Below are positions 1-10,086 of a stretch of 64,000 nucleotides of DNA, piece after piece (position 1 is the stretch's first letter; each line of letters starts with the position of its first letter). Location: assembly GCA_037501455.1 (NCBI GenBank), contig CM074865.1, positions 3,111,001 to 3,175,000 on the forward strand, written 5' to 3'. The notes beneath the pieces were generated by a model, which worked only from the letters and a program-made list of their open reading frames with translations, made no database searches and was not told where the DNA came from. This DNA is from Lantana camara. Its lineage: Eukaryota > Streptophyta > Magnoliopsida > Lamiales > Verbenaceae. A program made the position numbers and the translations under genes.

Positions 1-3000
1 GGAAGAATTCCATCCTTAAGGAAAATAATGACGTCATCAAGCCAGCAGGGCTCGTTTGGATCAATCATGGCAACTATCTTGGTGGTGGCCTTCTCCTTGA
101 TCAAAGGTTCCTCAGTTCTAAGGAACGTAACAGAACGTTCAGAAGTACCCTCTAAAGCGGATGCAAACTTTGACAGAGCGTCCGCACGCTCGTTTTCTCC
201 TCTGGGCACTTGAAGTAGATGAAATTCCTTGAATTTCCCAATGATTTCTCTGGCTTTAGTTAAGTACTGTATCATGGTGGTTTCTCGAGCCTCATAAGTT
301 CCTTCAATCTGGCTTGCTATTAACTGTGAATCCACATAAGCGGTGATTCTGGAAGCCCCATTCTGAAAAGCAATATTCAATCCTTGCACGAGGGCTTCAT
401 ACTCTGCTTCATTATTAGTGACTTGGAAATCCAGCTTAATTGCAAAGTCCAGCTCAATCCCATCGGGGTTTCTGAGGGCCACTCCTACTCCTCCCCCTTG
501 TGAGGTTGAGGAACCATCTGTGTGCAGTACCCATAACCCCTCATTTTCCGCAACGGTGGGCTCGAAACCAAAGCGTTCAACCAACAAATCTGCTACAACC
601 TGAGCCTGTATCGCCGTCCTAGGCTCGAAGCATAGGTCAAACTGGCTCAATTCGATGGCCCATTTGATTAATCTACCAGATACGTCCGGCTTGAACAACA
701 CTTGCTTCAAGGGTTGGTCGGTGAGAACCGTTATGGAGTGCGCTTGAAAGTAAGGCCTTAGCCTTCTTGAAGCGTTGATAAGTGCGAACGCGAATTTTTC
801 AATCTCCAAATACTTCTTTTCAGCTCCTTGCAATGTTTTGCTCAGATAATAGACAGGCAAATGTTTCCGCTCTCGTACAGCTACCAGAACAGCACTTGTG
901 GCTTCGGGAGAAACGGAAAGATACATAAATAATCTCTCACCTTCGACGGGCTTAGTCAGCAGTGGTGCGCTCGACAAGTAAGCCTTCATATCCTGCAACG
1001 CCCTTTCGCATTCTTCTGTCCAAGCAAAGTTACGAGCGTTCCTCAAAATTTTGAAGAAGGGAAGGTTCCTGTCCGCCGAGCGCGAAATAAACCTATTCAA
1101 CGAAATGATTTTTCCCACCAGGACCTGCACTTCCCGCAAATTTCGAGGGGAAGGAATCTCCAAGATAGCCCTGATCTTCTCCGGATTGGCCTCAATTCCC
1201 CTCTGACTGACCATGTACCCTAGGAATTTTCCCCCTTGTACTCCAAATGTGCACTTTGAAGGGTTCAACTTCATCCCATACTGGCGCAAGATTGAAAAAG
1301 TGCGCTTGAGATCTCCCAAGTGGGAATCCTGGCGTTCGCTCTTGACAATCATATCATCCACGTAAACCTCCATGGACTTACCAATTTCATTTTCAAACAT
1401 CTTGTTAACGAGCCGCTGATACGTGGCTCCGGCGTTCTTCAGTCCGAAAGGCATGACTAAGAAGCAATATACTCCCAGATGGACAACGAACGAGGTTTTG
1501 GGGCGATCTTCCGGGGCTATAAAGATCTGATAATATCCCTGGAAAGCATCCATCATGCTCATAAGCTCGCAGCCAGCGGTCGAATCCACCAATTGATCAA
1601 TCCGGGGCAGCGGGTAAGGATCTTTAGGGCAGGCTTTGTTGAGATCAGTGAAATCGTTGCACATGCGCCACTTATTCGCGCTCTTGGGTACCAAGACTAC
1701 GTTGCACAGCCACTCCGGATACAAGATGGGCTCGATATATTGAGCCTCCAGGAGTTTATTAACTTCCTCTTCAATGACCTTTTTCCGAAAGCCATGTACA
1801 TCCCGCTTTTTCTGCTTGATGGGTTTGAAAGAGGGATCCACATTAAGCCTGTGGACAATGACGCTCGGGTCAATCCTTGTGAGATCAGAGGCTTTCCACG
1901 CAAATACATCCTTGTTTTCCCTTAGAAAATCAATCATCATGATCTGAGAAGGCCCTGAGAGGTTTGAGCCTATCTGTGTAACCTTATCTTTATTTCCGGG
2001 TTCCAGCTCAATGGTAAGGAATTTTTCCGAAGGTTCGATCCTTACCTCAGGGCGAGGAAGTTCGAGCGCCCTCTTCTTTCCTGTCAAACGATCGCCTGAT
2101 GCTGGTTCACTTTCTCCCGGCTCGTCTCCTTCTGAGGACGATCCCCTAACGGTCCCTGGGGGAACATTTTCGAGGGGATTCTCCCCGTTGTCTCCCCTCT
2201 TCTTCTTGTTCCTCTTCTTGTTCAATTTCGCCCTTTTCCGTGCTGGGCTGTCCTCGTCTAGATTGGGGAAATCTACTGACTTCTTGGTGGAGCCAACTTG
2301 GAAGGTTTTCTCCGCTTTTGGCTTTCTGAGGGACAGCATGTAACATTCCCAAGCTTCTCGCACATTGCACAGCACTTCTCCGACGCCCTCGGAAGTAGGA
2401 AACTTAATCTTCTGGTGGTATGTAGAGATGATGGCTTTGAAATCAACGAGGGCAGGGCACCCAATTATGATGTTATACGGAATGTCAATCTCCACCACCG
2501 CGTACGTCACCAAGAGTGTTTTGCGTTGAGGGGCTCGGCCAAACGAAGTAGCTAAGCGTATTTGCCCTCGTGGGACAACTTCTGAGCCTCCAAAGCCAAT
2601 GAGGGCTGTTTTGAGAGGTTCGAGCGGGAGATCAACCTTCATTTTTAAGAAAGTAGAGTAAGGCAAAACATTAACGGAGCTTCCAATATCCACCAATACC
2701 CTTTTTACAACATGATTATGAACATCTAAGCTAACCACCATGGGGCAATCTGAGGTTATACCCTCCCCATGGGGCGTTACAATATGTTCTAAGTCCCTAT
2801 CATCAAAACCTATTACATCATTTTCTCTTGATCTTGGAGCGCTTGATTTCTGGATAGCGTAGATAGGCTTGGGCACTGCTGGGCGTTGGTTGTAGCTCCA
2901 GACGTACCTCCGTCGAGAGGCGTTTGAGTCCCCTCCTGAGGAGCCTCCTGCAATCATATTTATGACTGCGAAGGGCTCGTTTTCTTGCTCAGGGGCTTTG

Positions 3001-5012
3001 CCTTTATTGCCTCGGCGGCTGCTGCTTTCAGGGGGTCCCCTACCCCTTGGGCTCTTTGACCGGGAAGGGCTCCTTCTTCTCCTTCCGGAGCGCTCGTTGC
3101 ATTGTTCATCGTAGCGCTCGAGCACCCGGACAAACTCCTTCAGGTGGCCCCCTGCAACGAGCCTTTGGATTTCAGCTTCTAACTGCCGGCACTCATCCGT
3201 GTCGTGCCCTCTCTGCTTGTGGAAGGCGCAGTATTTGTTCGAGCGCCTGAGTGAGTCTGTTTCTCTCATTTTGATGGGTCTTTTGAAAAGCTTCTTATCA
3301 GAGAGATTATAGACTTCCGAATTTGGCCTGGTGAGCGGAATTCGCTCGAATCGACGAGGGGGTGGTGGCGACCTCCTGCGCTCTTGAGGGCGCTCTTTCT
3401 TGACGGCCACATCCCGCCCCCGCTCGTGATGAGGTCGCTCGTTCCTGGCCGGGCTGTGATGACGGGGACCATTCGTCCCATACATATCTTCGAGCGCGAA
3501 GAAAGGCTCGGCTATTTCTCTTAGGCCCATGAGGGTCCCAGGCCTTCTCTCCACGATGGCATCAGCAAATTTTTTGCTCACGTACTGTTTGTGATCCACA
3601 GCCTGAAAGAGCACTGGGATCAAAAAATCCATTGAAGGCCTCTCCACCTGCAGGATCTCCTTGTTGAAGCGGGCAAAGAACGAGCGCAGAGATTCGCTCT
3701 TGCCCTGCACCACGTTGTATAAGGCAGTGGGTGCGGTGACTGGCGCTTTCAAGGAGTTGAAGTGGTTGAGGAAAGCATTGGCCAGTTCTTCATATGAGTG
3801 GATCGAGCGCGGCGGCAGTCGCTTGTACCACTCTTGAGCCATTCCTACCAAAGAAGTGACAAACACTTTTGCCCAGTAATGGCTGGAATGCTCGTATAGG
3901 TGCATAAGATGCACAAAGTGATCCAAGTGTTCAGCTGGATCAGTTGTCCCGTCGTATCGGTTGATGGAAGTGGGGACTTTGGCCATGCCTGCTTGGGCCA
4001 TCAGAACTTCTTCTACGAGGGGTGAACCCCTCGCCAGTGGGTGATATTCATACGTGCCGAAGTTTTCCTCCGGCTCCTTGCGGCGGGGGACCCTTGGTGG
4101 AGGGTCCTTGGTGCGGGTGCTTCTGGCGTCAACCCGTTCATCCCGACTAGGGGAGATCTGAGTTGAGCGCCCTCGTGAGAGCTGTCCCACAATATCCTTG
4201 AGACCCTGCAGCTGGTCTTGCACAGCCGCGAGGATGTCAGGATTTACATCTACTTGCTTGTCTCCGTGTCTGGGGGCTCGTGAGCCCCTCCTGGAGACAT
4301 GAGAGTCCCCTTCATTTTCGTTCACTCGCTCCGTGGGCTCTTTATTCCTGCCCACGGAGGGGCGCTCGTTGCCCTCCTGCTGGGGCACTTCTCTTGCTGG
4401 TGGTGGTGGTGGTTGTGCCCTCAGGACAGCCTGGGCTTCTCTGAGGGGAAAGTTTTGCTGTCCTCCTAAAGGGGCTGCGACTTGAGTGGCCTGCCCAGAG
4501 GGAAAGTACATGGAATGGAACCTTTCCCATGCCCCCTGGGCCACCTGAACCTCACACTGGGCGTATAGAGCCCTCAGCTGTTGGGTGGTCAGTGGAGGTA
4601 ACTCCACTCCTTCAATCTCCCTGGGGACCACCACTGGGAGCTGGAGTTGTCCGGCATGATATGGCTGGACCGGCGGCATCATGACGGCCGGAGTAAGAGT
4701 ATATCCTGGTGGAGGCATCATATAACTCTGTACTCCTAGATTCATTTGGGGATGGACCCAGGAGTTCTGCGCTAGCGGCGGAGGAGCAGAGAGAGAGGCT
4801 CCTCCAGCGGTGGTGGGAACCTGCGGTGCCGGCGGTGCAGGTGGTGGTACAGAAGATTCTGCTTGTGGGGTCACACCTGCGGCGGGAGGTGCTCCACCTG
4901 CGGTGACGGGAAGTGGCGGCGCTCCACCAGTAGCGGTGGAGGGAAGAATGGCATCTGCAACTTGGGAGGCGTTATCTCCTCCTCCCACAACTCCAGATCT
5001 CGTGGCAACCAT
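1..5012 (-). CDS. gag-pol polyprotein of Tat-like Ty3/gypsy element, partial (no stop in window)
   Basis: An uninterrupted minus-strand frame starts at the ATG at 5012 and stays open for 1670 codons to the left edge. A proline/alanine-rich N-terminus is followed by a gag domain (about 3.5-4.1 kb), then a basic stretch with a Cys/His pair (CAFHKQRGHDTDEC, about 3.2 kb). An aspartic-protease-like site follows with DIGSS (about 2.7 kb), where family members usually have D-S/T-G. Reverse transcriptase lies at about 1.9-1.2 kb with MPFGLKNAG and the catalytic YVDDM. RNase H lies at about 0.6-0.2 kb with DGSSTSQGGG and NNEAEYEAL. Codons in the RT (1454) and RNase H (518) are in the same frame as the start codon. 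I saw no frameshift or stop, so this copy may be coding-competent as far as it can be seen. Confidence 0.88.
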   Translation of the reverse strand, partial: MVATRSGVVGGGDNASQVADAILPSTATGGAPPLPVTAGGAPPAAGVTPQAESSVPPPAPPAPQVPTTAGGASLSAPPPLAQNSWVHPQMNLGVQSYMMPPPGYTLTPAVMMPPVQPYHAGQLQLPVVVPREIEGVELPPLTTQQLRALYAQCEVQVAQGAWERFHSMYFPSGQATQVAAPLGGQQNFPLREAQAVLRAQPPPPPAREVPQQEGNERPSVGRNKEPTERVNENEGDSHVSRRGSRAPRHGDKQVDVNPDILAAVQDQLQGLKDIVGQLSRGRSTQISPSRDERVDARSTRTKDPPPRVPRRKEPEENFGTYEYHPLARGSPLVEEVLMAQAGMAKVPTSINRYDGTTDPAEHLDHFVHLMHLYEHSSHYWAKVFVTSLVGMAQEWYKRLPPRSIHSYEELANAFLNHFNSLKAPVTAPTALYNVVQGKSESLRSFFARFNKEILQVERPSMDFLIPVLFQAVDHKQYVSKKFADAIVERRPGTLMGLREIAEPFFALEDMYGTNGPRHHSPARNERPHHERGRDVAVKKERPQERRRSPPPPRRFERIPLTRPNSEVYNLSDKKLFKRPIKMRETDSLRRSNKYCAFHKQRGHDTDECRQLEAEIQRLVAGGHLKEFVRVLERYDEQCNERSGRRRRSPSRSKSPRGRGPPESSSRRGNKGKAPEQENEPFAVINMIAGGSSGGDSNASRRRYVWSYNQRPAVPKPIYAIQKSSAPRSRENDVIGFDDRDLEHIVTPHGEGITSDCPMVVSLDVHNHVVKRVLVDIGSSVNVLPYSTFLKMKVDLPLEPLKTALIGFGGSEVVPRGQIRLATSFGRAPQRKTLLVTYAVVEIDIPYNIIIGCPALVDFKAIISTYHQKIKFPTSEGVGEVLCNVREAWECYMLSLRKPKAEKTFQVGSTKKSVDFPNLDEDSPARKRAKLNKKRNKKKRGDNGENPLENVPPGTVRGSSSEGDEPGESEPASGDRLTGKKRALELPRPEVRIEPSEKFLTIELEPGNKDKVTQIGSNLSGPSQIMMIDFLRENKDVFAWKASDLTRIDPSVIVHRLNVDPSFKPIKQKKRDVHGFRKKVIEEEVNKLLEAQYIEPILYPEWLCNVVLVPKSANKWRMCNDFTDLNKACPKDPYPLPRIDQLVDSTAGCELMSMMDAFQGYYQIFIAPEDRPKTSFVVHLGVYCFLVMPFGLKNAGATYQRLVNKMFENEIGKSMEVYVDDMIVKSERQDSHLGDLKRTFSILRQYGMKLNPSKCTFGVQGGKFLGYMVSQRGIEANPEKIRAILEIPSPRNLREVQVLVGKIISLNRFISRSADRNLPFFKILRNARNFAWTEECERALQDMKAYLSSAPLLTKPVEGERLFMYLSVSPEATSAVLVAVRERKHLPVYYLSKTLQGAEKKYLEIEKFAFALINASRRLRPYFQAHSITVLTDQPLKQVLFKPDVSGRLIKWAIELSQFDLCFEPRTAIQAQVVADLLVERFGFEPTVAENEGLWVLHTDGSSTSQGGGVGVALRNPDGIELDFAIKLDFQVTNNEAEYEALVQGLNIAFQNGASRITAYVDSQLIASQIEGTYEARETTMIQYLTKAREIIGKFKEFHLLQVPRGENERADALSKFASALEGTSERSVTFLRTEEPLIKEKATTKIVAMIDPNEPCWLDDVIIFLKDGIL

Positions 5013-5080
5013 GACTGTTAAAGGTAAGGTGTGCTTGTTTTTCTACCAACAAAAAGAAAGGAAGAAGATGGAAGACTGGT

Positions 5081-5098
5081 TTCCCACAGACGGAGCCA
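5081..5098 (-). other. Primer binding site of the Tat-like element
   Basis: Minus-strand TGGCTCCGTCTGTGGGAA begins four bases inside the LTR end. Plant Tat-like elements commonly carry a near-identical segment here. The exact primer tRNA was not determined. Confidence 0.6.
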
Positions 5099-5102
5099 AA
5101 AA

Positions 5103-5913
5103 TGATGGGTCCGGAAATGGATGGATCCGAATCCGATCACTTTACAATTTGTATTTGTGGAGGAAACCACCGGAGCTTCGCCGGAAATGTGAAAGGGGTT
5201 CTACCTGTTGGGACAAGCACAAGGAAAGTCAGATGGCCAAGCTGGGGGAACTGGGGGTGATACCCAGTTTGGCTCTCCGACGCTCAAGTCAGTTCAGTAT
5301 ATGAAGAGAAGTGTAAGTTCAGTCACAGTTGCAGAGGTGAAGAAAGCTTACTTGTGTAGAAGATGACTTTGGCTATTTATAGTTGAGGGTCAAGGGCCCT
5401 TTGGTCATTTGCCTCAAGTGGTCCTGGCCGAATGTTGCCCTAACACGTGGCGCTGTGAGAGAGAAACCTAGGAGGAATCTTCTGCAAAAGTGGCCGAAAG
5501 TTAGTGCTGGCAACAGTGGCAGGTGCGCGGGCATGTACGTTGTGTCAGAGAGCCTTTTGGGCGGTTGGTGACGAGGGCTTGAGAGCGCGCTCGTGACAAC
5601 CTTGAGTGTTGGAGGCCAAGATATCCGCTGAGGGGAATGAGGGCTCCAGTTCAAATGACGAGCCAAAAGGAGAGACCGCTCTGAGGGAATGTGACGCTCG
5701 AAGAGGGCTCTTTTGGCACGTGGACGTACCAACCGTTTAGTTTGTTGGACGCTCGTGGGAGTGATAGCGCTCGTGGGGCTTAACTCCAGAAGTAGGGTTT
5801 CGTTCGTTGACTTAGCGCTCGTGTGCTGATGGGTGCAGCCTTGTGGAGACAGATGTCATCATCTCGGTGATGCCACGTGTCTGATGTGGGACGATCTTAT
5901 TTTGACCCCATCA
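5103..5913 (-). repeat. 5' LTR of the Tat-like element (811 bp)
   Basis: The boundaries come from the short inverted termini TGATGGG at 5103 and CCCATCA ending at 5913, and from the PBS-like segment immediately inside. The other LTR is off the left edge, so its divergence and age cannot be measured. Confidence 0.75.
5374..5382 (-). promoter_or_regulatory. TATA box of the Tat-like LTR
   Basis: Reading the minus strand, CTATAAATAGCC lies about 360 bp upstream of the gag ATG inside the LTR. This is a reasonable position for a U3 TATA box. It was identified by motif and position only. Confidence 0.5.
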
Positions 5914-5924
5914 CCGATAATGAT

Positions 5925-5960
5925 AGATTGCGTTGTAATTAAGCTTAAATACAGGATAGT
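5925..5960 (+). repeat. Single-end remnant of a foldback element
   Basis: The stretch around GTTGTAATTAAG directly outside the gypsy LTR matches the terminal arms of the foldback element at 6921-7245. The gypsy element therefore appears to have landed beside, or in, an older copy of that repeat. Confidence 0.5.
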
Positions 5961-6920
5961 AAGATATAAATGACCTAATAAAAATATATCTAGAGTTTGA
6001 CTTGATTAAATTAGCTAATTCCTTTTAATAACTAAATCAAGTTCGCCTTCAACCTCAGAAAAAGATTGATTAGAAACATTTTTTCATTTATTAAATTAAC
6101 GTTCTTGGTTGTTCAATTAATTCTAGTTAATTAGATTATGCACAAGGATTGATATAACGTAAAGTTACCCTCCCCACTTTTCCTTTATCGAGCATCACAA
6201 AGCGTCGAATAATGAAATCTTGCATTAATTTTCTACATGATTCATTTCAACTCCTTCGCGTATAGATGTGTTAATAAATCTTAGGTCACTACAAGAAAAC
6301 ATGTGATTTTCGAGGGATTGTTTCAAACGGGATTTCGAGAGAATATATAAACCCTCGGAAATTCGTAGGAGTAAAAATCCTCGGATCAGAGATCGATCTT
6401 GTCCCATAATTGAATGATCATATTTGATGGACCGAGAAAATTACAAATTTGGTATGCCAACTTGACTAACTCAATATATTTGGTAAATTTTATTTTCGGC
6501 TATAAAATAGGATCGTAACTCCAAAATTAAGCAATTTAGTGCATTTTTTGCCAGAGACTGATTTTGCATGTCGAAATTTACTCGTATCAAATCAAGAGTT
6601 TGCCACGTGTAAAACTTGATCGGTTTTCCGAGAAAAATGAAATATACCAAAATCATTGAATTGGTTAAGTTGATATATCAAATTTATAATTTCTCGTTTG
6701 ATGAAGCGGATGATCATCAACTGTGAAGGCATAATGCAGACCACGTTATGTTAACTAATCATGAGAATTAGATACAAATGTATGCAGTCTATGATATATG
6801 CTCATATATCCTTTAATTATTATTATACTATATGAGATCTCGTAGAACGATCTGCACCGTCCAATCCGCGCATTTACTTTGAATTCATACATAAATATAT
6901 AAAAATAATTACATTCAATT
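5961..6920. other. Upstream region of cold-shock gene copy 1 (no gene seen)
   Basis: This AT-rich region has blocks that recur upstream of the other cold-shock copies. One is the stretch around GCACAAGGATTGATATAACG (6138), repeated near 18780. Another is the block around ATGCAGACCACGTTATGTTA (6733), repeated near 18968 and 21308. The shared blocks show that the tandem duplication carried the promoters with it. A short antisense motif near 6838 resembles a piece of a glycine-rich coding exon. Confidence 0.6.
6286..6360 (+). repeat. CACTA-type transposon terminus (fragment)
   Basis: CACTACAAGAAAACATG is the canonical terminal sequence of plant CACTA (En/Spm) elements. It is followed by short subterminal repeats around TTTCGAGGGAT and CCCTCGGAAAT. 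A degraded copy (CACTGCAAGAAAAC) sits at the equivalent place upstream of cold-shock copy 3, so the insertion predates that duplication. Confidence 0.6.
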
Positions 6921-7245
6921 ATCCTGTATTTATACTTAATTACAACGTAGTCCATCGTTTTTGAGAAATTATATTTTACTCCCTAATTTTGAGAACCGTT
7001 TGTAGTTCCTAAAGTTCCGTTAAATTCATAATTTGTATGGATCGTTTTGCTTATATTTGTAAACTTTATGGATAATTTTATAATTTTGATCATATTCAAT
7101 ATAACATTCATAAAACCGTTAGGGGCATATGTGTAGTTTTACAAATTTCGTTAAAAGACTTTAGACCAAACAAAATTTATAGGGACTAAAATATAATTTT
7201 TCCATAATAAGAAACTAAGTTGTAATTAAGTCTAAATGCAGAATA
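6921..7245. repeat. Foldback/MITE-like element
   Basis: The left end, around ATCCTGTATTTATACTTAAT, is the inverted complement of the right end around GTAATTAAGTCTAAATGCAG. Inside are a second inverted pair around TTTTACTCCCTAA and GGGACTAAAATA. No coding sequence is present. Confidence 0.55.
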
Positions 7246-7437
7246 GTTTGACATAAATGACCCTAAATATATATCATACATATGCATAATGCATAGCTTG
7301 CTTATCGGTCAAACAATATATATATATATATATATAATTCATCACGAGCTTCTTGGCTGATTAAACAATTCAATCATTCTTGTCATATATGTTTCCCCTA
7401 TAATCTATATATATACATGCATACATCTTGTTCATCC

Positions 7438-7505
7438 ATGAACTCGAACAACAACAACAACAGCAACAACAACATTTTCTTCTTCCAAGTTTCCCCTCAA
7501 ACTAC
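7438..7505 (+). promoter_or_regulatory. 5' leader of cold-shock gene copy 1, left half, ending in the TSD ACTAC
   Basis: The stretch ending TTTCCCCTCAAACTAC aligns with the leaders of the other copies near 17950, 19450 and 21450. The leader stops at the copia LTR (7506) and resumes at 16772 with ACTACAGCTCGATTG, which leads into the ATG at 16797. Its first ATG (7438) opens the same kind of Asn-rich/Phe-rich upstream ORF seen in copies 2 and 3. Confidence 0.8.
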
Positions 7506-8001
7506 TGTAAGCATAATTAACGAATTCATAGAAAACTTAATCATGAATTCACGCAGCGGAAATTAGGATCGAAATACCTCCCGCCATTGCTCGTAATTTG
7601 TTGTCGACTCAGAGATTGATCTAGCCTACGAATTCCAATCGTCAGATGTCCACGAAGAAATCCGTCAATGGCTTCAAGTCTTCTCTCTACAGGATTTCCT
7701 CTAGCCCTTTTCTCTTAAGGTTCTTCTAAGCACCGAATCCTCACAACCTGATGGATATGGTTTTTCTGTTGTGTATTTTTCGTGCTTAGGGACCTTAGGA
7801 ATTCTGTCTTATTTATATATACGTAACTCCATCAGTTACGTTTTCTTTAGCGGTTATCTCCCGATGATTCTATAATAGTGGGAGTTAGTGGATTAGTGGG
7901 ATTCTTTATTTACGTCATTAATAGTGAGAGAAAAACAATATTAATTAATAAATATTATCTTTATGCAGTTAGGAATCCCAACGGACCATAAACTGCTAAC
8001 A
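7506..8001 (-). repeat. Copia 3' LTR (left)
   Basis: 496 bp, TG...CA ends, about 99.6 percent identical to 16276-16771 by eye. On the minus strand it follows the purine-rich tract AAGTGGGAGAA (8002-8012). Confidence 0.95.
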
Positions 8002-8281
8002 TTCTCCCACTTGGTCCGTAAACCCACATTTACCCAAACTTTAGAAAACACAATACACGAATCATGGCGATAGTTCCCCTTATGAACGAGTATTATCTTC
8101 CATGTATTACAATGCACTATGGTTTCAACTTTACCGCATAATCTTTATGAATAAACCCTATGTTTATTCGAGGTCCAACTGTATTGATATTTCTCAAACA
8201 ACATAAATGTGCACATATCCATAAAATATGAGAAATATCCATAAATTCAGAGTTTCACAACATTCGTCCAACAACGAAACT
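8002..8281 (-). other. Copia 3' untranslated segment and polypurine tract
   Basis: This is the non-coding stretch between the polyprotein stop (8282) and the 3' LTR. The minus-strand purine run AAGTGGGAGAA directly abuts the LTR and is the expected plus-strand primer. Nothing else was recognised. Confidence 0.65.
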
Positions 8282-10086
8282 TTACATATGAGAAACAAGT
8301 CCCATATCAGCTACATGATCCTTAAATTTATATGGTGGCATGCCTTTAGTCAAAGGATCAGCTAACATCAATTCAGTGCTAATGTGTTCAATGGCCACTT
8401 CCTTATTCTTGACACGTTCCCTTATGGCTAGATACTTGGTGTCGATATGCTTACTTCGACTACCACTTCTGTTATTCTTAGCCATGAAAACAGCAGCTGA
8501 ATTATCACAGTGTATTTTTATTGGCCTGGAAATTGAATCCACAATTCCAAGCTCAGAAATGAAACTCTTTAACCACAATCCTTGTGAGGTAGCCTCAAAA
8601 CATGAAACGAGCTCAGCCTCCATAGTGGAAGTAGCAATTAGGGTCTGTTTTGCACTCCTCCATGATACAGCTCCACCGGCAAGCATAAAAATGTATCCTG
8701 ATGTTGACCTACGAGAGTCAACGCAGCCAGCAAAGTCTGAATCGGAGTACCCAATCACCTCCAAATTGTCTGATCGCTTATATGTAAGCATGTAATCCTT
8801 AGTCCCCTGAAGATACCTCAAGGCTTTCTTTGCAGCTTTCCAGTGGTCAATACCTGGGTTACTCTGATATCTCCCTAACATTCCAACTGCAAATGCAATG
8901 TCAGGTCTTGTACAGACCTGAGCATACATCAAGCTTCCAACAACAGAAGCATAAGGAATGTTTTTCATTTGTTCCCTCTCAAGATCGTTCTTCGGGCACT
9001 GATTCAAATTGAATCTGTCACCCTTCACTATGGGAGCTATACTTGATGAACAATTCTTCATCCGAAATCTTTCTAAAATTTTGTTGATATAGGCTTCTTG
9101 AGATAAACCTAAAATGCCCTTATGTCTATCTCGATAGATCTTAATGCCAATGACATAAGATGCCTCGCCCATGTCCTTCATCTCAAAATTTTTAGAAAGG
9201 AATTGTTTTACTTCATATAACATCCCCTTATCATTGGTAGCAAGCAAAATATCATCCACATATAAGATAAGGAAACAAATTTTACTCCCACTAACCTTAC
9301 GGTATATACATTCATCCTTTATGTTCTCAACAAAACCAAATGAAGAGATAACATCGTGAAATTTTAAATACCATTGTCGGGAGGCTTGTTTCAATCCATA
9401 TATGGACTTTTTCAACTTACACACCAACTGCTCACCATCACTAGAGGAGAATCCTTCAGGTTGTTTCATATACACCTCTTCCTCTAGATTACCATTCAAA
9501 AACGCTGTTTTCACATCCATTTGTTGCAATTCAAGGTTAAATTGGGCTACTAATGCCAATATAATGCGTAAGGAATCTTTCTTAGAAACAGGACTGAATG
9601 TCTCTGAATAATCGATTCCTTCTCTTTGAGTGAACCCTTTTGCAACAAGTCTAGCCTTATATCTCTCAATGTTGCCTAATGAATCCCTCTTGGTTTTAAA
9701 CACCCATTTACAACCAATGGGTTTTACACCGTCAGGCAACTTGACAAGATCCCAGACTTCATTGCATTTCATAGAGTTCATCTCATCCTTCATAGCATTG
9801 TACCATAATTCTGACTCATTACAACTCATAGCTTGTGAAAAGGACTCGGGATCACTTTCAGCTCCAACATCACAGTCAGATTCTTGTAAATACACAACAT
9901 AGTCACTAGGGAGTGCTGATTTCCTTTCTCTAGTGGATCGCCGTAAGGCTTGACCAACATTCTCATTAAGATCATGCTGCTCTACCTGTTGTTCAATAAC
10001 TTGTGGAGTTTCTTGAACAATTTGATCTACTTGAGTATCCTCAGCAATATGTGGATCTTCATTATGTTGTTCTTCGACACCCAATT
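8282..10086 (-). pseudogene. Copia polyprotein, C-terminal part: reverse transcriptase and RNase H
   Basis: About 600 codons with an acidic linker, then the Ty1/copia RT (YKARLVAKGFTQREGIDY, DVKTAFLNGNL, catalytic LYVDDILLA). RNase H follows, with SDSDFAGCVDSRRSTSGY, MEAELVS and HCDNSA, ending in a normal stop at 8282. It is separated from the integrase half by the nested solo LTR. Because that insert plus its TSD is 2637 bp, a multiple of three, the two halves are still in the same frame. The segment is open throughout but cannot be translated as one product with the upstream half. Confidence 0.93.
10082..10086. repeat. Left TSD (CAATT) of nested solo LTR
   Basis: CAATT occurs here and again at 12719-12723, directly flanking TGTAACG...GCTACA. 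Confidence 0.9.

Larger units (their letters stand above)
1..5913 (-). mobile_element. Ty3/gypsy retrotransposon, Tat-like lineage, 5' portion (cut by window edge)
   Basis: Reading right to left there is an LTR (5103-5913), a primer-binding-site-like segment (5081-5098) and a continuous gag-pol frame from 5012 to the left edge. The domain order visible is gag, protease, reverse transcriptase, RNase H. Integrase and the 3' LTR lie outside the window. The five bases after the LTR (CCGAT, 5914-5918) are the candidate target-site duplication, but the partner copy is not visible. The Tat assignment rests on the gag style, the RT/RNase H style and the leader just after the LTR. Confidence 0.88.

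Noticed and set aside
1479..2555. Plus-strand ORFs of 85-148 codons over the Tat-like pol region
   Set aside because: They are antisense shadows of the continuous minus-strand gag-pol frame.
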